In this document: positions 1 through 7,785 of the stretch, one piece after another
Layout of the letters: each line of letters starts with the position of its first letter
How positions within the stretch are numbered: position 1 is the first letter of the stretch
Source of the DNA: Flavobacterium praedii
GTDB taxonomy: Bacteria > Bacteroidota > Bacteroidia > Flavobacteriales > Flavobacteriaceae
DNA: 64,000 nt
Direction: 5' to 3'
NCBI RefSeq assembly: GCF_026810365.1
Contig: NZ_CP113948.1
Span: forward strand, 3,373,001-3,437,000
The notes under the pieces: model-generated
Told to the model about the DNA's origin: nothing
The model's database searches: none
Seen by the model: the letters and a program-made list of their open reading frames with translations, nothing else
Position numbers and translations under genes: made by a program

Positions 1-322
1 ATCCAATGGAATTTTTTTTGATCCATTCGCCATAGTGCTTCAAACTTGATTTGCTATAAGATAATTCGGATCTTAATTTGAAATGTTCTTTAAAATAGAT
101 GTTCTCATTGTCGTTGTACGAGAAGTTCATATAATCGACAATTGCAATACCAAAGCCCATATTGTTTAAATTGGTTTGGGTATTGTCACGTTGCCCATAA
201 TCGGACCGGAATTCGACGCGGCCAGTAATTACTCCAACTTCGTGTACAATTCCAGATTGGGGGAAAGCTGGAACGATACATCCAAATAGGATAATGATTA
301 CTAATAGTTTGTGTTTGATCAT
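1..322 (-). CDS. Small secreted protein, N-terminal part (THC0290_0291-like family), cut by window edge
   Basis: The minus-strand frame opens with ATG at 322-320 and runs off the window after about 107 codons, so only the N-terminus is visible. Residues 1-22 (MIKHKLLVIIILFGCIVPAF, then PQ) are a signal peptide. The mature part begins SGIVHEVGVITGRVEFRSDY, a start I associate with a flavobacterial family (THC0290_0291) often found beside glutamate dehydrogenase and sometimes mislabelled as that enzyme. The gene is divergent from gdhA and has its own promoter at 347-374. Function is unknown; export is inferred from the leader. The family name is from memory and less certain than the gene itself. 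Confidence 0.7.
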   Translation of the reverse strand, partial: MIKHKLLVIIILFGCIVPAFPQSGIVHEVGVITGRVEFRSDYGQRDNTQTNLNNMGFGIAIVDYMNFSYNDNENIYFKEHFKLRSELSYSKSSLKHYGEWIKKNSIG

Positions 323-346
323 AGTAGGTTATTTTTCAAAATGGCG

Positions 347-374
347 CAAAGATATAAAAACTATGTGCACTCAA
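347..374 (-). promoter_or_regulatory. Bacteroidota-type promoter for the 322..1 gene
   Basis: On the minus strand a TTG (complement of CAA at 372-374) lies 17 nt before TATCTTTG (complement of CAAAGATA at 347-354). This matches the Bacteroidota TTG / TAnnTTTG consensus and sits about 25 nt before the ATG at 322. Confidence 0.6.
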
Positions 375-421
375 ATTATTATTCTCAAATATTTAAAAAA
401 CAGTAGGTTTTTATCGATTCA

Positions 422-447
422 TTACGAAAACTACATCGATTTCGTAA
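422..447. promoter_or_regulatory. Inverted repeat in the gdhA divergent region, possible operator
   Basis: TTACGAAA at 422-429 and TTTCGTAA at 440-447 form a perfect 8-bp inverted repeat with a 10-nt spacer. It lies between the two divergent promoters (347-374 and 547-554). A dimeric regulator site is an inference from symmetry and position only. Confidence 0.3.
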
Positions 448-546
448 AATACATGGGCCATATATTGAATTTATTATAAATGATTAATAAAAAGATAATT
501 TTGTAGTAAATGATCAAAAAAAAAGTTAAAATATTTAAAGAAGATG

Positions 547-554
547 TATCTTTG
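547..554 (+). promoter_or_regulatory. -7 element of gdhA promoter
   Basis: TATCTTTG fits TAnnTTTG exactly. Only a weak -33 (TTA at 526-528, spacer 18) is visible. The predicted transcript start near 560 gives a leader of about 40 nt to the ATG at 601. Confidence 0.55.
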
Positions 555-600
555 CAAAACTAACGGAAGCGTTTTTTGAAACGTTTATAATTTAATAATC

Positions 601-1944
601 ATGTCACAAAGTATTACAGATTTTATCGAATTAGTTGCCAAAAGAAATCCGAACGAGCCGGAATTTATGCAAGCTGTTACAGAAGTTGCTGAAACAGTAA
701 TTCCTTTTATCGAAGAAAACAAGAAATACCAAAACAAAATGCTTTTGGAAAGAATGGTCGAATCAGATCGAATCATAATGTTTCGAGTAGTTTGGACAGA
801 CGATAAAGGTGATACACAAGTTAATAGAGGATACCGTATTCAAATGAACTCGGCTATCGGACCATATAAAGGAGGAATCCGTTTTCATCCATCAGTAAAT
901 TTAAGTATTTTGAAATTCTTGGCTTTCGAGCAAACGTTCAAAAACAGCTTGACTACATTGCCAATGGGTGGTGGAAAAGGTGGAGCCGATTTTGATCCAA
1001 AAGGAAAATCAGATAATGAAGTAATGCGTTTTTGTCAAGCCTTTATGACTGAATTGTCGAAACACATTGGTGCCAACACCGATGTACCTGCAGGAGATAT
1101 CGGAGTGGGTGGAAGAGAAGTTGGATACATGTTTGGTCAATACAAAAGACTTAGAAACGAATTTACTGGAGTTTTAACCGGTAAAGGAATTTCGTTTGGA
1201 GGTTCATTAATCCGTCCAGAAGCTACAGGATACGGAGATGTATATTTTGCACAAAGTATGTTGGCTACCAAAGGAGAAAGTTTTGCTGGTAAAACAGTTG
1301 TAATCTCAGGTTCTGGAAACGTAGCACAATATGCTGCTGAAAAAGCAACTCAATTGGGTGGTAAAGTAGTAACAATGTCTGATTCTGCTGGATATATCTA
1401 CGATGCAGACGGAATTGATGCTACCAAATTAGCACACGTAATGGAAATCAAAAATGAGTTAAGAGGAAGAATTAGCGATTATGTTGCCAAATATCCAAAT
1501 GCCAAATATGTAGCAGGTAAGCGTCCATGGGAAGTAAAATGTGATGTAGCCTTGCCATGTGCGACTCAAAATGAGTTAAACGAAGACGAAGCCAAAACTC
1601 TTGTGGCCAACGGATGTATCTGTGTTGCCGAAGGAGCAAATATGCCTTCTACGCCAGAAGCAGTTCACGTTTTTCAAAAAGCAAAAATCTTATTCGCTCC
1701 AGGAAAAGCATCAAATGCTGGTGGAGTTGCAACTTCAGGACTTGAAATGTCACAAAACTCATTGCGTTTAAACTGGACTTCAGAAGAAGTAGACGAAAAA
1801 CTAAAAACCATCATGAAAGACATTCACGCATCTTGTGTGAAATACGGTTCGGATGCCGCAGGTTATGTAGACTACGTAAGAGGAGCCAACATCGCAGGAT
1901 TTGTAAAAGTTGCCGATGCTATGCTTGCTCAAGGAGTAGTATAA
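601..1944 (+). CDS. gdhA: NADP-type glutamate dehydrogenase
   Basis: The 447-residue protein has the length of the hexameric bacterial Glu/Leu/Phe/Val dehydrogenases. It interconverts 2-oxoglutarate plus ammonia and glutamate in the cytoplasm. The substrate loop PMGGGKGG is at residues 121-128, with the lysine expected to bind 2-oxoglutarate at 126. The catalytic segment DVPAGDIGVGGRE starts at 161, with the catalytic Asp at 166. A Rossmann nucleotide-binding motif (VVISGSGNVAQYA) is near residues 236-248. NADP preference is inferred from the length class and anabolic context. The gene has its own promoter (547-554) and a strong terminator (1973-2010), so it is probably monocistronic. Confidence 0.96.
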   Translation: MSQSITDFIELVAKRNPNEPEFMQAVTEVAETVIPFIEENKKYQNKMLLERMVESDRIIMFRVVWTDDKGDTQVNRGYRIQMNSAIGPYKGGIRFHPSVNLSILKFLAFEQTFKNSLTTLPMGGGKGGADFDPKGKSDNEVMRFCQAFMTELSKHIGANTDVPAGDIGVGGREVGYMFGQYKRLRNEFTGVLTGKGISFGGSLIRPEATGYGDVYFAQSMLATKGESFAGKTVVISGSGNVAQYAAEKATQLGGKVVTMSDSAGYIYDADGIDATKLAHVMEIKNELRGRISDYVAKYPNAKYVAGKRPWEVKCDVALPCATQNELNEDEAKTLVANGCICVAEGANMPSTPEAVHVFQKAKILFAPGKASNAGGVATSGLEMSQNSLRLNWTSEEVDEKLKTIMKDIHASCVKYGSDAAGYVDYVRGANIAGFVKVADAMLAQGVV

Positions 1945-1972
1945 TTTTTGACTTCAGAATATAAATATATTG

Positions 1973-2010
1973 AAATGCCTTTTTTCTGTAAAGATTAAAG
2001 GCATTTTTTT
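1973..2010 (+). terminator. Rho-independent terminator of gdhA
   Basis: AAATGCCTTT at 1973-1982 pairs perfectly with AAAGGCATTT at 1997-2006 (10 bp, 14-nt loop), followed by a run of T. Confidence 0.8.
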
Positions 2011-2088
2011 GTGCTTATAGCGAACTGAATTCAAAAATTGTTAATCATAACTCTGCAGTCTAAAATCTAAAATTTCTGGGCGAAACCC

Positions 2089-2196
2089 CATTATAGTAAG
2101 TGGGCAACTTTAGACCCCGCTTATTCGCCCACTTTCCATAATGCGGTCGGGCTCTCCACGCTACTTCGGTAGCTAGTTCCTATCCCTTTCGCGAAC
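2089..2196 (+). repeat. Two-hairpin intergenic element, family A copy 1
   Basis: The first stem is 2089-2105 with 2127-2143 (15 of 17 positions pair). It is followed by GCGGTCGGGCT (2143-2153), then a perfect hairpin GCTAC-TTCG-GTAGC (2160-2173), then a tail with CTATCCCT. Three related elements occur at 16542, 41813 and 50491. The rest of the 485-bp gap between gdhA and the next gene holds only the terminator and a possible -7 box (TATATTTG, 2296-2303). Confidence 0.75.
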
Positions 2197-2429
2197 ACCA
2201 CAACTTCAAGGAAAACGAGATATTTATATTTTTTTAAGACCAAAAGTAAAATCACATATTCAAAAATTTTTCAAGAAATTATAAGTATTATTGAATATAT
2301 TTGAGAACAGTACAGGTAAGTTATGAAGATGTATGTGTTCATTCAGTTTTCGGTGGATTTAATTAATCCCAACCTCTTTTTGCAGCACTAGATAGTTACT
2401 GCAATTGTATAAATAAATAAATTACACTA

Positions 2430-2945
2430 ATGGAATACCACTTTAGAAAAGCCAAAATAGCTGAAATCCCTTCAATATGGGCTATTTTGCAATTGGCTAT
2501 AGAAAGGAGAAAAAAGGACGGAAGTAATCAATGGCAGGATGGTTATCCAAACCCCGATGTGGTACAAAAAGATATTGAAAAAGAGACAGGATTTGTATTG
2601 ACCGATGGAGAAACAATAGTTGGTTATTGCGCCATATTGATCAATGATGAACCTGAATATGCAAAAATTGAAGGAAAGTGGTTGACCAATGATGATTTTG
2701 TTGTGTTTCATCGTGTGGCTATTTCCGAGGCTTATTTAGGGAAAGGTTGTGCCCAAAAAATGATGGAACATATAGAAGACTTTGCTCGCCAGAATAATAT
2801 TTATAGTATAAAAGCAGACACAAATTTTGACAACTTTGCCATGATTAAAATTTTCGAAAAGTTGGGTTACACTTTTTGTGGCCACGTTTATTTCCGAGGT
2901 GGACAAAGAAAAGCATACGAAAAAATGTTAGTTAAATTTTTCTAA
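2430..2945 (+). CDS. GNAT-family N-acetyltransferase
   Basis: The 171-residue protein is a single GNAT domain. The acetyl-CoA loop is seen as AYLGKGCAQKMMEHIEDFA (about residues 107-125), followed by the typical NxxAxxxFEKLGY segment (DNFAMIKIFEKLGYTFCGHV, about 137-156). It would transfer an acetyl group from acetyl-CoA to an amine; the substrate cannot be told from sequence. There is no signal peptide, so it is cytoplasmic. It stands alone, with repeat-rich gaps on both sides. A possible TATATTTG box lies 130 nt upstream. Confidence 0.85.
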   Translation: MEYHFRKAKIAEIPSIWAILQLAIERRKKDGSNQWQDGYPNPDVVQKDIEKETGFVLTDGETIVGYCAILINDEPEYAKIEGKWLTNDDFVVFHRVAISEAYLGKGCAQKMMEHIEDFARQNNIYSIKADTNFDNFAMIKIFEKLGYTFCGHVYFRGGQRKAYEKMLVKFF

Positions 2946-3004
2946 GATTGGATAGGTACAAAATCTCCTAAAACCATCAGCAGTCATTTTTTAAACGGAG
3001 ACTC

Positions 3005-3130
3005 CTCAATAGGAAAAATATCACAAAGATGCGCAAAGGATTCGCAAAGACACGCAAAGGGAAATCGAATTCATTGAATGGAGCTTAAAAAACTTTGTGA
3101 TTCTTCGTGTGACTCTGCGTAATAATGTCT
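3005..3130. repeat. Degenerate intergenic repeat (CGCAAAG-rich) with inverted arm
   Basis: Several CGCAAAG/CACAAAG-like units in tandem (around 3020-3060) are mirrored by CTTTGTG ... CTCTGCG (around 3090-3120). Just downstream a perfect hairpin GGTTAAAC-TAATGC-GTTTAACC spans 3144-3165 without a T-run. I see no ORF in the 287-bp gap. It resembles intergenic repeats common in Flavobacterium; this is recalled, not checked. Confidence 0.45.
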
Positions 3131-3206
3131 AATGCTGAATCCGGGTTAAACTAATGCGTTTAACCGAGAATCATTATTCCAGAATCTTTATTTCTTTCCT
3201 TTGTAC

Positions 3207-3214
3207 TATATTTG
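3207..3214 (+). promoter_or_regulatory. -7 element of the porZ promoter
   Basis: TATATTTG matches TAnnTTTG. The transcript start expected near 3220 leaves about 13 nt before the ATG at 3233. No clear -33 box is visible. Confidence 0.5.
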
Positions 3215-3232
3215 TGAATCAATATCCATTCC

Positions 3233-5527
3233 ATGCAAAAAAGGCTTTTATACCTACTTTTTTTATTCGTATTACAAAACACTTTTGCCCAAAGTAATTT
3301 GTCTTGGCAAGGCTATTTTTCTTTTACCCAAATCAAAGCATTATCTCAATCGCCAACTGCTATTTATGCTGCTTCCGAGAATGTACTGTTTTCCAAAGAC
3401 AGCAATACAAATAGCATAAAAACCACCACAACTGTTGATGGACTTTCAGGTGAAACCATTACAGCACTTTATTACAGTCCAACTTTTAACAAAACGATTG
3501 TTGGCTATCAGAATGGATTGCTCATGGTCATCAACGAAGCCGATGGATCGATGCTCAAAGTGGTCGATATTATTAATAAAAATTTACCTGCCAACATTAA
3601 GCGAATCAATAACTTTGATGAATTTAATGGAATTGTTTATGTTGCAACAGACTTTGGAATCGTGCAATTCAATTTGGCCACGTCCAAGTTTGGAGACACC
3701 TATTTTATTGGTGACAATGGATCCGAAATAAAGGTAACTCAAACTACAGTTTTCAATGGAGTTATTTTTGCTTCCACTTCGAGCGGAATTCGAAAAGGGG
3801 ATACCGCCAATCCTAATTTAATCGATTTCAAACAATGGCAAGTGACAACCGCAGGTGATTGGTCAGGGATCACTGCTTTTGGCACCGATTTATATGCAGT
3901 AAATTCAGTAGGTTACGTTCATAAATACGATTCGGGTTCCAATACGTTTATTGGTTTTTTGCCATTGGCGGAAGTAATCACTAATTTTCGTTCTACTACC
4001 GATTACTTTATCATAACGACAGCCTATAACATCTTTATTTATAACAATCAAATGGTATTGCAACGGCAAATTAACAGAAACCAAATTTCAGAAATAAATT
4101 CAAGTTTTAGCAGTACAACGATAATAAAGGATACGATTTATATTGGTACAACCGCAAACGGATTGATTACGACTTCGCTTTTGTCCACATCAACCTATGA
4201 AAATATAACACCAATTGGGCCTTCCCGCAACAATATTTTCTCGTTGCAAGTGACTCCAACACAACTTTGGACTGTATATGGTGATTATGATGTTTTTTAC
4301 AATCCTTATCCATTGGATGATTTTGGAATCAGTAAATACAGTACTTCGGGTTGGTTGAATATTCCTTATGATTCAGTTTTTGGAGCCAAATCGATGACCC
4401 GAATTGCAATCAATCCAACCAATGAGAATAATGTGTACGCCAGTTCATTTTTCTCGGGTTTGTTAAAAATTGAAAATGATATCCCAACAATTTTATACAA
4501 TAAATCCAATAGTAGTTTAGAATCATTAGCTATCAGTCCGCCAGATCCTAATTATATTGATATCAGGATCAATGGTTCTGCCTTTGATAAATCGGGTAAT
4601 TTATGGGTGACGAATTGCAGGGTTGCCAATGGTTTAAAAATGCTTAGCTCTAGTGGGCAATGGAAAAGTTATGCCATGGATAAAATATTATCGGACTTTA
4701 ATAGCAATGATTTTGCCACTATGGTCATCGATAAATATGGTACAAAATGGATGGCAACCAATAAAAACGGTATAATCGGATTTAATGAAAGCAGCAATAC
4801 CTTCAAGAAAATCACTTTTGGCACAGACCAAGGAAATTTACCGATTCAAGATGTTCGAGCAGTTGCTGTAGACACCAAAAACCAACTTTGGATAGGAACA
4901 ACAAAAGGGTTAAGGGTTTTATCAAACGTAAATAGTTTTCAAACCGAGAGCCAGTTGACAACCCAAAGCATTATTATTTTGGAAGATAATTTGGCTCAAG
5001 AATTGTTATACGAACAATTTATAACCGACATAGAAGTTGATGGAGCGAATTATAAATGGATAGGAACTGCCGATGCAGGTGTATTTATGGTGTCACCCAA
5101 TGGTCAGGAAACCAAGTACCATTTTACGACAGACAATTCGCCATTACCGAGTAATGTAATAAACGATATTAGTATCAACAGCAGTACAGGAGCCGTTTTT
5201 ATAGCGACTTCCAAAGGATTGATTTCTTTCAAAGGAATTGCAACAACGGCCAGTAATGACCTGAGTAATGTATATGTGTATCCCAATCCCGTTCGCCCTG
5301 AATATGAAGGTACTGTAAAAATTAACGGATTACTCAATAAAGCCAATGTAAAAATTACAGACGTGGCAGGCAATCTGGTTTATGAAGCGACTACCGAAGG
5401 TGGAACTTTAGAATGGGACACAACTGCTTTTGGAAAATACAAAGTAGCATCGGGAGTATATATGATTTTTGTTTCTGCTCAAGATGGCGTAGAAACCAAA
5501 GTCAAAAAAGTGATGATTATAAGGTAG
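3233..5527 (+). CDS. porZ: PorZ-like beta-propeller protein of the type IX secretion system
   Basis: The 764-residue protein has a signal peptide (residues 1-20, ending NTFAQ), a long region of beta-propeller repeats with two-component-regulator-type blades (for example KYGTKWMATNKNGI, KNQLWIGTTKGLRVL and ANYKWIGTADAGVF), and a C-terminal sorting-type domain (NVYVYPNPVRPEYEGTVKIN ... GVYMIFVSAQDG ... KKVMIIR, about 675-764). PorZ of Porphyromonas gingivalis has the same architecture and near-identical length, and acts on the cell surface in type IX secretion with the PorU sortase. Location upstream of recO supports the call. It could instead be a secreted propeller protein that is only cargo of the system. 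Confidence 0.82.
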   Translation: MQKRLLYLLFLFVLQNTFAQSNLSWQGYFSFTQIKALSQSPTAIYAASENVLFSKDSNTNSIKTTTTVDGLSGETITALYYSPTFNKTIVGYQNGLLMVINEADGSMLKVVDIINKNLPANIKRINNFDEFNGIVYVATDFGIVQFNLATSKFGDTYFIGDNGSEIKVTQTTVFNGVIFASTSSGIRKGDTANPNLIDFKQWQVTTAGDWSGITAFGTDLYAVNSVGYVHKYDSGSNTFIGFLPLAEVITNFRSTTDYFIITTAYNIFIYNNQMVLQRQINRNQISEINSSFSSTTIIKDTIYIGTTANGLITTSLLSTSTYENITPIGPSRNNIFSLQVTPTQLWTVYGDYDVFYNPYPLDDFGISKYSTSGWLNIPYDSVFGAKSMTRIAINPTNENNVYASSFFSGLLKIENDIPTILYNKSNSSLESLAISPPDPNYIDIRINGSAFDKSGNLWVTNCRVANGLKMLSSSGQWKSYAMDKILSDFNSNDFATMVIDKYGTKWMATNKNGIIGFNESSNTFKKITFGTDQGNLPIQDVRAVAVDTKNQLWIGTTKGLRVLSNVNSFQTESQLTTQSIIILEDNLAQELLYEQFITDIEVDGANYKWIGTADAGVFMVSPNGQETKYHFTTDNSPLPSNVINDISINSSTGAVFIATSKGLISFKGIATTASNDLSNVYVYPNPVRPEYEGTVKINGLLNKANVKITDVAGNLVYEATTEGGTLEWDTTAFGKYKVASGVYMIFVSAQDGVETKVKKVMIIR

Positions 5528-5598
5528 TGTTCAGTGTTCAGTTTTTTAGTGATCAGTGAGCCGTATAACTGATAACGTATAACACATAACCCAACAAA
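5528..5598. repeat. Simple intergenic repeat between porZ and recO
   Basis: The spacer is built from short repeated words: GTGTTCAGTGTTCAG, GTGATCAGTG, then ATAACTGATAAC / GTATAACACATAAC. No terminator is visible, so recO is probably read from the porZ transcript. Confidence 0.4.
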
Positions 5599-6312
5599 AT
5601 GCTAGTTAAAACCAAAGCCATAGTCATTTCGTCTTTAAAATTTCAAGAGAAAAGCTTGATTGTAAAATGTTTTACCTTATCGAGCGGACTGAAATCTTAT
5701 TTTGTTCGGGATGCTTTTTCGTCTCGAAAGGCGAGTCAAAAAATGGCCTATTTTCAACCTTTGACGATCATCGAAATTGAAGCGGTTCATAAAAACAAAG
5801 GGACTTTAGAAAACTTCAAAGAAGTAAAAATTTCGTCTCCTTTTCATTCCATCCATTCCGATATTTACAAAAGTACCATGGTGATGTTTCTTTCCGAAAT
5901 TTTAAACCATTCAATACATGAGGAAGAAAAAAACGAATCCTTGTTTACTTTTCTAGAAACAGCTTTGCATTGGTTGGACCAACACGATGAAATTGCCAAT
6001 TTTCATTTGATTCTAATGCTGGAAACCTCAAAGTACCTTGGTTTTTATCCAGACACTTCGGATATGGATATGCCTTTTTTCGAAATGACCGAAGGAGTTT
6101 TCGCTCCTTTTCATGCCATTAGTTCCCTTAGTGAACATGAAAGCCAATTGTTTAAAAAACTAATTCAATTGAAATTCGACACCGACCAAAAAACGTTTCA
6201 TGTCATAGAAAGACAATTGCTTTTGAAAATTTTAATCGATTATTACAGTTTTCATCTCGACGGATTCAAAAGACCAAAATCTTTGGATGTTTTGAAAGAA
6301 GTTTTTTCTTGA
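5599..6312 (+). CDS. recO: DNA repair protein RecO
   Basis: The 237-residue protein fits RecO length (about 240). The N-terminal OB-fold starts MLVKTKAIVISSLKFQEKSLIVKCFT, and a helical C-terminal domain follows from about residue 85. RecO helps load RecA on SSB-coated single-stranded DNA together with RecR. No zinc-binding cysteine cluster is seen. The last 35 bp before the TGA stop (6276-6310) recur exactly at 7636-7670, where they would read to a TAA stop in the same frame; see the direct-repeat entry. Confidence 0.92.
   Translation: MLVKTKAIVISSLKFQEKSLIVKCFTLSSGLKSYFVRDAFSSRKASQKMAYFQPLTIIEIEAVHKNKGTLENFKEVKISSPFHSIHSDIYKSTMVMFLSEILNHSIHEEEKNESLFTFLETALHWLDQHDEIANFHLILMLETSKYLGFYPDTSDMDMPFFEMTEGVFAPFHAISSLSEHESQLFKKLIQLKFDTDQKTFHVIERQLLLKILIDYYSFHLDGFKRPKSLDVLKEVFS
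6276..6310. repeat. 35-bp direct repeat, left copy (recO 3' end)
   Basis: This 35-bp sequence, the end of recO, is identical to 7636-7670. The copies lie 1,360 bp apart and bracket the 6436-7605 gene. Identity stops sharply at both ends (C versus T before, G versus A after). It looks like the scar of an insertion or segmental duplication at the recO 3' end. Confidence 0.85.
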
Positions 6313-6435
6313 TTGTTTAAGTTTTATGCAGTTCATTTTATAGTTGAATTGAAAGTAAAAAAGATAAGTACTTAAGAAGTTATAAGTATAAGAAAATAGT
6401 TTATTTTCGCTTTCTAATTCTTACATATTTGGTTT

Positions 6436-7605
6436 ATGCGACTTTTTTCTTTAAGATTATTTTTTGTCATTTTTATTTGTTTCTCTATGCAATCGCAAAC
6501 TTTGCGAACCAGCAATATAATCGTTGATATCTCGACTAAGTTACCTTTGGGGAATGTAAATATATTTAATGAGAGTGATAATTCTGCAACGAATGAAGAT
6601 GGTTTATTTTCTTTTGTTTCTGGCAATAACGAAATCAATTTTAATTTACTAGGCTACATTCCGATTAAAACAACTTTTGAAGAAATAAAAAAGCTGGACA
6701 CCATTTTTATGCAGGCTAAAACGTTTGAATTGAAGGAAGTTGTTGTGTCTAACCTAGATCCATTTATGAAAAAAGTATATGATAAAATGGGTGAAAATTC
6801 TATTCCAAATTACACCTCAAACTTTTTTTTAAGAAATGTTTTAAAGAACGACAATACAATTGTTAAGTTACAAGATGTTTACGGTAAAAGAAATAAAAAC
6901 AACAGCCAAAAAGACAAGACAAAGATTGATATTTTGAATATGAGGAAAATAAGCCTTTTTGAGAAAAAAAACCGTGTAGATTTAAAATTTCCTGATTTTA
7001 ATGAATTTTTCACGCCACCATTTCCTGCAATTGATAAATGCACTTTTGAGGAAGTAGTTTATAATGATAGTAACTATAAAAAAATTGAATTTGAGGCAAA
7101 TGAGAAAGATGGATGGGGACAAATTATGAAAGGGTACTTTATTATTAATCGTAATGATTATGCAATAATTGAATTCTATATTTCAATGCTTGATAATTCG
7201 GAGGTAGTACCGTATAAAAAAATAATGCTTTTGGGAACACAATACAGGACAGTAAAATATAATAGACTTATACAGTTTGCCAAAAGCGCAACTTTAAATA
7301 AATATTATTTGAGTAATTCCAAACTTGATAGCGAAGTAGAAGTGCTAGCCGATAAAAAAATAGAGAAAACATTTTATTATAAGCTTGCGATGGATTATTT
7401 CACAACAAACAGTCCAACAAATGAAAATATAAATTCAAATTTTTCTGTTGACCAAGATCTATTCAAAGCGAAATTCTCTTATTCAGAAGATTTTTGGAGT
7501 AATCAAAATCAATTGCCTCTGACAAATGAATTAAAATATTTTTTGAAACGAGTTTCTGAAAGTAAAGAGAAGAAAAAAGAATTTGAGATAATTGGAAATT
7601 TTTAA
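6436..7605 (+). CDS. Secreted carboxypeptidase-like regulatory domain protein
   Basis: The 389-residue protein starts with a signal peptide (MRLFSLRLFFVIFICFSMQS). It continues with a carboxypeptidase-D-regulatory-like beta-sandwich (IIVDISTKLPLGNVNIFNES ... NEDGLFSF, about residues 28-100) that ends in a FELKEVVVS strand, as in TonB-receptor N-termini, but no receptor barrel follows. The remaining 290 residues are not recognised; they look beta-rich and are probably periplasmic or outer-membrane associated. The gene lies exactly between two 35-bp copies of the recO end, so it may be a later arrival. Function is unknown. Confidence 0.85.
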   Translation: MRLFSLRLFFVIFICFSMQSQTLRTSNIIVDISTKLPLGNVNIFNESDNSATNEDGLFSFVSGNNEINFNLLGYIPIKTTFEEIKKLDTIFMQAKTFELKEVVVSNLDPFMKKVYDKMGENSIPNYTSNFFLRNVLKNDNTIVKLQDVYGKRNKNNSQKDKTKIDILNMRKISLFEKKNRVDLKFPDFNEFFTPPFPAIDKCTFEEVVYNDSNYKKIEFEANEKDGWGQIMKGYFIINRNDYAIIEFYISMLDNSEVVPYKKIMLLGTQYRTVKYNRLIQFAKSATLNKYYLSNSKLDSEVEVLADKKIEKTFYYKLAMDYFTTNSPTNENINSNFSVDQDLFKAKFSYSEDFWSNQNQLPLTNELKYFLKRVSESKEKKKEFEIIGNF

Positions 7606-7635
7606 AAAAACGTCACTAAATTAATAGATTATTTT

Positions 7636-7670
7636 AAAATCTTTGGATGTTTTGAAAGAAGTTTTTTCTT
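7636..7670. repeat. 35-bp direct repeat, right copy
   Basis: This is an exact copy of 6276-6310. It is followed by A, so the recO frame here would end KEVFS-TAA. The right copy also overlaps the putative -33 region of the next promoter (7669-7696), which suggests that this side is the original junction of recO with the 7786 gene. Confidence 0.85.
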
Positions 7671-7696
7671 AAAATAAATATAAAATTATATATTTG
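7669..7696 (+). promoter_or_regulatory. Promoter of the PQQ-like repeat gene
   Basis: TTA at 7669-7671, a 17-nt spacer and TATATTTG at 7689-7696. The leader would be about 85 nt to the ATG at 7786. Confidence 0.45.
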
Positions 7697-7785
7697 CTTT
7701 CAATCAAAATGCATTACTTTTTTTGTGAATTTATTGCATTTTAATAGAAAAAACAAACCAAAAGTTATTTAAAAAAACCAACAAA

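Noticed and set aside
2089..2196. Family A and B repeats as a CRISPR array
   Set aside because: The copies are scattered over 50 kb, self-complementary and not separated by regular spacers.
6311..7670. Prophage or integrative element at recO
   Set aside because: Only 1.36 kb with one secreted protein gene and no integrase or phage gene; the direct repeat is reported instead.
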